From: Pyxicephalus adspersus
Lineage: Eukaryota; Chordata; Amphibia; Anura; Pyxicephalidae
Length of the DNA: 64,000 bases
Direction of reading: 5' to 3'
NCBI RefSeq assembly: GCF_032062135.1
Contig: NC_092859.1
Span: 123,742,663-123,806,662, forward strand
The notes under the pieces were generated by a model, which did not search any database, was not told the DNA's origin, and was given only the letters and a program-made list of their open reading frames with translations. Made by a program: the position numbers and the translations under genes. Below, one piece after another: positions 57,111 through 64,000 of the stretch; positions within the stretch are counted from its first letter, which is position 1; each line of letters opens with the position of its first letter.

Positions 57111-60100
57111 GACATGTTCTCTCTTAGACAGTTACCACCAAAAATCCCTATTAAATTTACTCTTAACGCTTGTTCTAGGTCAAATAAGGAACGTGAATCC
57201 ACTCCTACTAACCTTCCCTGCTCTAAAATTAAACTGCATTTCACTATACCAAATGTGTCTTTTATTCCAACCAGTAGCATATCAGACTATCAAGCTGTCC
57301 ATAACCTAATAACATCTTATTAAACTGAATGGACTTTATCAACTGTGCAAATTTACAATAAATATAAGTCTGTACTCAATCACAACGTGACTTATCTCCA
57401 CCATGATCTAACAGGTTTTCCACAAAGCTCATATAGTTTTATTTGCATTTCCCATTCAATAGTATACATTTAATAATGGAAAAAGATAGACATCTGTCCA
57501 GATAGACATGGATACATATTAGGGTTATAGTAGTCATAATATGTTCTGAATTTTCATCAGATTAAACAGAAAAATAAGGAACCATCAGTAATACATACAA
57601 TTTTTCATAATAACTGAAGTATAATGATGAAATAGATAAAAGACAAAGCATAAAATTGTAACAAGTGAATAGAACAAGCAGGAACAGCAGGTAGAAGCTG
57701 TGTGAATGACTCACAGCTAAAGAGAATAGCGTGGTGTGAGCAGATGACCACTAAAAATTAATTAAATATGATTTGTCAAGGCATTGTGAATTGCTCAGAC
57801 TGCTGAACACTAATAATAGTAATGAGCCAAATCACCAATTCTGCTTCCTCTGAATGTTTGTGAAAAAACAAGTGAAGATAAGTCAAAATACATTGTAGTC
57901 AAGGAGGAAAGATGTTTTTAGAAAATGCAATTAGCTTGAAATTGCATATGATTGTTAAGGAAGCTACCTATTCTTGTGCCAAAAAAGGGCTCCAGTGCAA
58001 AACAATAAGGTGCAAGTAAAGTTAAGACATCAGTGCTAGGTATATATAAAAAAAAAAAAAAAAAAAACATATGGGCCCAAATTCAACAACGTTTACTGCA
58101 CCTAGGAAGTGAATACTAATAAATAAAAAAATAAATAGAAAAGGTAATATTAAAATTCAGTTATTTTGAACATTTTTGTATGCTGGGGGCTGAAGGGGAG
58201 GAAACTTAAAAGCAATGTTTACTGATTCATGAACATAAAAACAAGACATGACAATTGATACATGACTAATGAATGATAAAGAATTAAAACCTAAAAACCT
58301 TTAAAATCAACCAAATGCAACCAACAGTTAAAAATAAGTGATTATGTGATGGAAGTCAGTCTGAAGCAGTGGACGTTTCAAGGAAGATTACATTTACATG
58401 CATACTTTCCTAGTTAATTCCTACATGTAACATGATAACATGTAATTAAATCAGCCAGGAAATAAGGCAGCATCTGTGTGATTTGCTGCAGCTTCTAATC
58501 AGAGTAGAGAGATAAGTTTGTACAACTGTGCAAGAAGGTAAAAACTTAACTTTAAATAGAAATGAGTGAGGATCTGTCCACCCATGGGGTGCTGACACTG
58601 ATAAGTCATGCCTTCAAGTTTCTTATAATATTAGTAGTAATCAAATATCTGGTATTTTCCATCACTAGTCAAAGCCCTTTATTACGGAATATAAGTACTG
58701 GGTGTCCCACTGGAAAGATTCCCTTTCACATTTTTTCCCAGAGATACAAGAAGTGACACAAAATCTCATAAGCAGAGGTAAGGAATAAGTAGATGTACAA
58801 AAACTCCACGAAAATGCTATTGGAGACATTTTTGAGAAAACTATACTAGTTTTCACCATTTGATATTCCAATACTTTCTGTCCAATGGCAATGGTCAACA
58901 AAACAAAGGACACAGGAAGTAAAGAAAAAATGCTAACATTTCCACTGGAAGGAAACAGGAATATGAAGAATAATAATTTTATAACTGCTTAAACATTCAT
59001 AGTAAAGCATTGTGCTCTATAACGATATAAACTTATTTTTTTTGGGTAGGTACCCTGTAGATTCATTTTTTTATTATGACAATGGGTTGGACAGAGTCCC
59101 CTGGCTGGTTATTCTGTTTGTATAAGGTCACACTTATATCCTGAGGAGAACACTGAATACTTGGCTTTTAGCCAGATCTGCTCATGGCAGCAAAGAGTGT
59201 AGGATCATATGTATGGTTAATTAAATTTGTTCACACAGCTAAGATGTGCTATTATTACTGTTATGATAACTGTCCCTGGGTTGTTAATCCTGTAATGCAG
59301 CATTGCACGGGAGAAGGTAAAATGACAAGGTTAGCTGGTTCAACTTCAGCTTAGACACAGACAGTCTTAAGTGAAGAGTGTCAGGAATTACAATGATTCC
59401 AAGAGCAAATAAAAAAATGTCTATATACATCATATAAAAAGCAGGACCACAGAGAAAGTAAAACAAATGGTATACGTATAGATAGCAAGGATAACTTAAA
59501 TGCCTGTTTGTGAATAATGGTTTTCAAAATCACATGACCACAGAATATCTGCCCTGCAAACAGGTTTATCAGGTTGTAACTTTTTAATACAGTTTACATA
59601 GTGTGTTTAACCAGGAGTTAATAGCACATGAGGACTACAGAGCACAATGCAAAGAACTGGCAATTGTTTTGTTGACATTACAAAGTGGACCATACCAAAA
59701 AGAGAGCCCTATATTTTAAAGTTATTTTTCCAAAACCATACAGATTTGCTATTATTATTTTTTTTTTATTGGTATAATTGTGGCAACATATCTCTTTTAG
59801 GTAGTAACTAAATTGAGGTGTATCTAATAAACACAAGGCCCTATAATTAATTTGGATGACTCAAGCTTTCCCAACACTTCTTTATGTAGTTCCCTGCACA
59901 TAGAATTCAGTCATTGATAAAAATTTTCCTTATAGAAAGCAGCACCTTCTTTTCTTCTCACAAAAGCGCGTCAATTTCAATGGTAGTTACAGACATACCA
60001 ATACTATTTGTGAACATTTCACACACTAGCCCCGTTTTAATTTTTTTGTACAGAATAGTTCACAGGATAACATTTAAATTACTTTCTTTAACCAGTGAAA

Positions 60101-60635
60101 GAATTGCATTGGAGGTTCTCTCTAAAGAAGATAGTGGTAAGTTACAGTTATGTTATATATAAATGTGGACAGCACCAGACTGCTTTAAAGAAAAAGTGAC
60201 ACAAAAATACATGACTAGCATTTTTAGAGCAACAGGACCAGAACAGGAACAGAACAATTTTCTTCTTTTTATAGACGTCAAGTACCATAGACTACTTAAG
60301 TTTAACTACTACTCATTCAATTTAAAGCTATGTTTAGTCAGTTACAGGAATACAGAAAATATATAGATACATATACTTTGGCCTTTAAATAGCAGAACAG
60401 TAAAACAACAATTTTCTTTCTCTCTTTCTCCCTCACATATTCTGTATATATTACAACCACATAACAATGTTATGTCCTAATGTGGTATATATCAAACCTA
60501 ATAGTCTATGAAACATGGCAGCTTACTGGCAGAATGTCAGTTAGTTGTTGTTTTCATATATGGGCACAACAAATGTAGAACATTTCATTGACTAGGTTTA
60601 AAAGAATGGCCCAACTAAACTATTTATAGATAGTA
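57111..60635. other. Noncoding, nothing recognised
   Basis: AT-rich with a poly-A run at 58049..58069. Frames up to 82 codons (58665..58913 minus, 59914..60162 plus) show no domains. Confidence 0.5.
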
Positions 60636-60649
60636 CCCCCCCCCCCCCC
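60636..60649. repeat. Poly-C run (14)
   Basis: Uninterrupted C tract, unusual in this AT-rich sequence. It is a potential sequencing or assembly weak spot. Confidence 0.95.
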
Positions 60650-61349
60650 AAGAAAAAAACCCAAAAAAGCAATATGTTTTAATACAATGCAACGGATAGT
60701 TCACTATTCACTTGGTTGAGAGAATTGTGCAGGAAAATCTAACTTTCATGGCATGTGATTAGATGGCTGATGTCAGAAAAGCTTAATCTCATTTACTAAA
60801 TTAAGTGTAATATCCATTTCAAGAGAATAATACACTTTGCTGTGTGAGCAGTGGATCTTTGTGTGGCAAATCAAACCAAATCTGTTTTGGGTCTCTACGA
60901 TCATACATAGCCATCGGATTTACCTATGCACACAATATATATTTATCTAACAACCCATGCATTTATAAGAATGCAAATTTACAAAATTCTCAATCTCCGG
61001 CACAACCTACTTTCCACCTTCATGGAACCTTATGATATGTGAAAGTTTAGCATAATATGTTAAGTTAAGGCCTCTGGACTGCAAACCCTAGTTTTCCTTT
61101 CATTCTTCCCTAGTGTACAGTGATTTCCTAAAAACCTGTATATGGTTTGTAGCTAATGATTTCAGAAATGTCTTGATGGGTACTGTAATGGTGCAATATC
61201 AATGGATAAAAAGGTCAACCCACCAAACTGTAGAAGGTACTGCACCCTTCAGAATGAGTTTAGTAAATGTCACAATAGGGGCATGACAAGCAAACAGTAA
61301 AAATTGTAAAGTACAAAGCCTAAATTAAAAAAAAAAAAGTTATTTCAGT
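60650..61349. other. Noncoding, nothing recognised
   Basis: The plus frame 60844..61035 (63 codons) is unsupported. A-run at about 61328..61338. Confidence 0.5.
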
Positions 61350-61690
61350 CTCTTCATTTCACCCTGGGATTTTCATAAATCAATCCATTTGCAAAGGGAT
61401 TCAATAGAGACATAACAACAGGCGAGCAGTTTTGTTTACTTGTTAAAATCCAATACTGCAACTGCCTCCAATAAGGACAGCATGCCACTCAGGCAAATGA
61501 CCTTCACTTTGACTCTCATCCTCAGCTAATGAGGTAGTGAATATATCTGGCAGTTTGGATTTCTATATACGGTGTGATTTATTGCCAAACCCAGACTGGC
61601 AATAGTTCTGTCAAGAAATCCTCATTCCTGACTTTGCTTTGCTGACCTGACTGCAGTTAAATTCGGCATTTGGCTACATTGCAAAGAATG
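61350..61690. other. Candidate conserved noncoding block
   Basis: Balanced, repeat-free segment with 'gactctcatcctcagctaat', 'gcaactgcctccaataagga' and 'tgctgacctgactgcagtta'. No frame or splice pair. Texture-based call. Confidence 0.35.
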
Positions 61691-61837
61691 CATTTGAATA
61701 TCCCAATTATCCAAAGCTAAATAAACAAATGAATATACGGATACAATATTGTAGGTTTAGTCCTGCCTTTAAATAATATGACATGGCTTTTAGATATAGA
61801 ACTTCTTTTTTTTACTGTTAATAAAACAAATACTACC

Positions 61838-61838
<1 letters not shown>

Positions 61839-61884
<46 letters not shown>
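61839..61884. repeat. (TA)n microsatellite
   Basis: Perfect TA tract of about 45 bp. Confidence 0.97.
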
Positions 61885-62177
61885 GCAACAACAGCTTTTT
61901 TAATAAAAAGATTGTGATAATGGTTGTTCTGGTTAATGTTTATAGTTTATAAAGTTATATTTCCCAAACAATGTAAGTGTAATGCGCAAAACTTGGATTT
62001 TACCATTGTAGTACAATAGGTGGCAAAATATGCACAACCCCATGTTTCTTATAGTATAGAGAACAATATTTAGGATTCATAGAAGCATGAGCTGTACTAA
62101 ATTAACATTTGTTACATTGTCTTGTTTTAAAGCATAATACAAATAACAAATCCCAAAATGGTAGTTTTAGCACCATG
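61885..62177. other. Noncoding, nothing recognised
   Basis: AT-rich spacer before the hAT-type MITE. Confidence 0.45.
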
Positions 62178-62185
62178 GCAAAGAC

Positions 62186-62447
62186 CAGTCTTTTTCCACC
62201 CTTTTACCATGGGGGAACCCTTCAAATATCGCTTTGGTCTTCAAGGAACCCCTGCAATAATTATTATATCCACATCTCACAGTACATTAGTATGGTGGTC
62301 AGTAGGAATGCTTACTTTGCAGGCCAATGGGAAGAATGTCACCCTTACGGATAGCCAAAAAGATAATTGGTGCCTGGGAGACACAAATTGCTCATTGCTC
62401 AAGGAACCCCTAGAAACCTCTGTAGGAACCCTGGTTAAGAAACACCG
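62186..62447 (+). mobile_element. 262-bp hAT-type MITE, complete, with target duplication
   Basis: The left end is CAGTCTTTTTCCACC and the right end (minus strand) is CGGTGTTTCTTAACC. The flanking octamers GCAAAGAC (62178..62185) and GCATAGAC (62448..62455) agree at 7 of 8. This is the reference copy for the pieces at 23661, 24826, 26105 and 41821. Frames across it (62109..62354, 62158..62508) are carried by the repeat and are not host genes. Confidence 0.92.
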
Positions 62448-62455
62448 GCATAGAC

Positions 62456-63182
62456 TGAACCAAAAGGAAAATGAGCTACATACTGTATATACAAATAAAT
62501 GGAAATGATTGTCAAAACACTGACAAATTTGAATATTTCCTTAGAAAACTACAAAGGTTTATTGAATTGTAAACAATATCTCGTCAACAATAGAACCACA
62601 CACATATCAAACGCCTTATTGTTAAATAATACCACATTTGTAATGGATATCATTTAAAGTTTAGACCAGACTCTGTTAAAATATATCAGTCACTTATAAT
62701 GCATTAAACCATTAGTTTTTCGAAGTGAGAAAATCCATTAAAATCAGACAGACCCCAAAAGACTAGTAAAAACATTCAATACAAAATATACGCAGAAAGA
62801 TTCAGTTAAACGTGCAGCACTGTCTTCAGATATGGTTAGGGATACATAGTACCAAGGGATATAAATTGTAAGTGACACAGAGTTTACTAAATGTACAAAC
62901 CCCAAAAGAAGAAAAAACAAAGTCACAGATAGTGCTAAAAGACAAAAGATAGACAAACAAGTTGATGCCCAGCTTGTGTTTGGGAATTAAAGCCTAATCA
63001 TTAATGTATTATTACAGCATTATTATCACCTAAATTCTTGGTCACTGATCATTGAAAACTGGCCCTTATGAGTCATGGGCCAGTGTAAGTTAAATAAGCT
63101 TTTGGTATCAGACTCTATAAGCACTATGTGGGCAAATTGCTCATCACTGCATGCATGCCAACCATAATGTAATTCTCTACAC
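62456..63182. other. Noncoding, nothing recognised
   Basis: AT-rich sequence. Minus frames at 62744..62956 and 63026..63211 are unsupported. Confidence 0.5.
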
Positions 63183-63185
63183 ATA

Positions 63186-63398
63186 GGGCCTGATTTATTA
63201 AAGCTCTCCAATGCTGGAGTGGATACACTCTCATCAGTAAAGCTGGGTGACCTAGCAAACCTGGAATAGATTTCTTAAAAGTAATTTGCTATTTGTTATT
63301 TTCCTGAACCAGATCTATTCCAGGTTTTCCTGGATCACCAAGGTTCACCGATAAAAGTGTATCTTCTCCAGCTTTGAGAGATTTATGAAATCAGGCCC
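63186..63398. mobile_element. GGGCCTGATTTATTAAAG foldback MITE, copy 9
   Basis: A 213-bp member. Left end GGGCCTGATTTATTAAAGC with 'gctgggtgacctagcaaacc'; right arm 'ccaggttttcctggatcacc' and end GAAATCAGGCCC. ATA trinucleotides flank both ends (63183..63185 and 63399..63401). Confidence 0.93.
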
Positions 63399-63401
63399 AT
63401 A

Positions 63402-64000
63402 GTGCACTGCTTTGTTGCCAGCTTAGGTGTACTGCCCTTGCTATACGATATAATACAAACATAAAGGTAACATCCACTTTTTGCACAAAGAAAAACTCCC
63501 TTATTATAGATTTATAGTACATTTGTTCACACAGATATTTATTCATTCATGCACAGGATAACATGGACAGCTTGATAACAGAAAAATCTAGAATAACAAA
63601 CCTGGGTTAATACATTTCCAAATGATAATTAGCTGCAGTCCTGCATTTATTCACTATCTGCCAATTCTCCCCTCATAACATTTTACAACCAGACGCTACT
63701 AAAGGTAGGAGCCAATGCAACAGAACGTGCTTTTTTTTACCCCTTTAGTTTAATGAGCCACCAGATTGAGCAAAAAAACATTGTTATCACTGAAAATTGG
63801 TGATAATGTGTTACTAACCTGAACTATGAATTTTGACTGTAAAATATTTAATATATTTAATCCTGTGAGGATATATATATATACAGATAATTGATAATAG
63901 CAAATCATTTTTAAAAACCAAAACATGGTTATGTAATATATATATATATATATATATCTTATAATTAAATATTTTTGCATAGCTTTTTAGTTTTGTAATA
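63402..64000. other. Noncoding; TA tracts
   Basis: (TA)n at 63870..63883 and 63936..63958. The minus frame 63750..63980 is read through these tracts and is not credible. Confidence 0.55.

Noticed and set aside
62109..62508. Overlapping 81- and 116-codon plus frames
   Set aside because: They run through the hAT-type MITE, and the same amino-acid strings would recur at its other copies.

Overview
The window looks like intronic or intergenic DNA from an anuran amphibian, probably a ranoid frog. It is AT-rich, has no dense genes, operons or ribosome-binding sites, and is peppered with short inverted-repeat DNA elements of kinds I know from frog genomes. These include a foldback family with GGGCCTGATTTATTAAAGC ends, hAT-type MITEs, Tc1-like copies and AT microsatellites. 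The species call is an inference from repeat content. I see no rRNA, tRNA gene, CRISPR array or intact multi-exon gene.

The best host coding signal is one small internal exon on the minus strand (41271..41327). It is 57 bp, has consensus splice sites and a branch-point match, and encodes a hydrophobic 19-residue segment. If it is real, most of the window is intron of a minus-strand gene, with no other exon I can identify.

Mobile-element content from left to right: a frog MITE fragment (806..935); a decayed Tc1-like transposase (1500..2062); an inverted-repeat element carrying a hammerhead-like motif (3748..4053); members of the GGGCCTGATTTATTAAAG family at ten loci between 8.7 and 63.4 kb; a GC-rich dispersed repeat (15.2-15.7 kb); a foldback with 19-bp perfect arms (18537..18715); hAT-type MITE copies at 23.7, 24.8, 26.1, 41.8 and 62.2 kb; a 1.25-kb TTAA-flanked composite element packed with palindromes (28896..30141); and remnants of an intron-containing gene of an uncharacterised cysteine-rich family (35826..36504). 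Further right are a solitary Tc1 end next to a hAT-like MITE (37.6-38.0 kb), a hAT MITE with a perfect 8-bp target duplication nested in an older SINE-like repeat (46.4-46.8 kb), and a full-length but dead Tc1-like transposon (52878..54436).

Between the repeats, several blocks of more balanced composition (10.56, 17.2, 27.34, 36.87, 42.44, 49.78 and 61.35 kb) read like conserved noncoding elements. This is a judgement from texture only and needs cross-species alignment. No operon-like or pathway-level cooperation between genes can be inferred. The 'system' here is an archive of DNA-transposon activity inside what is probably a long vertebrate intron.
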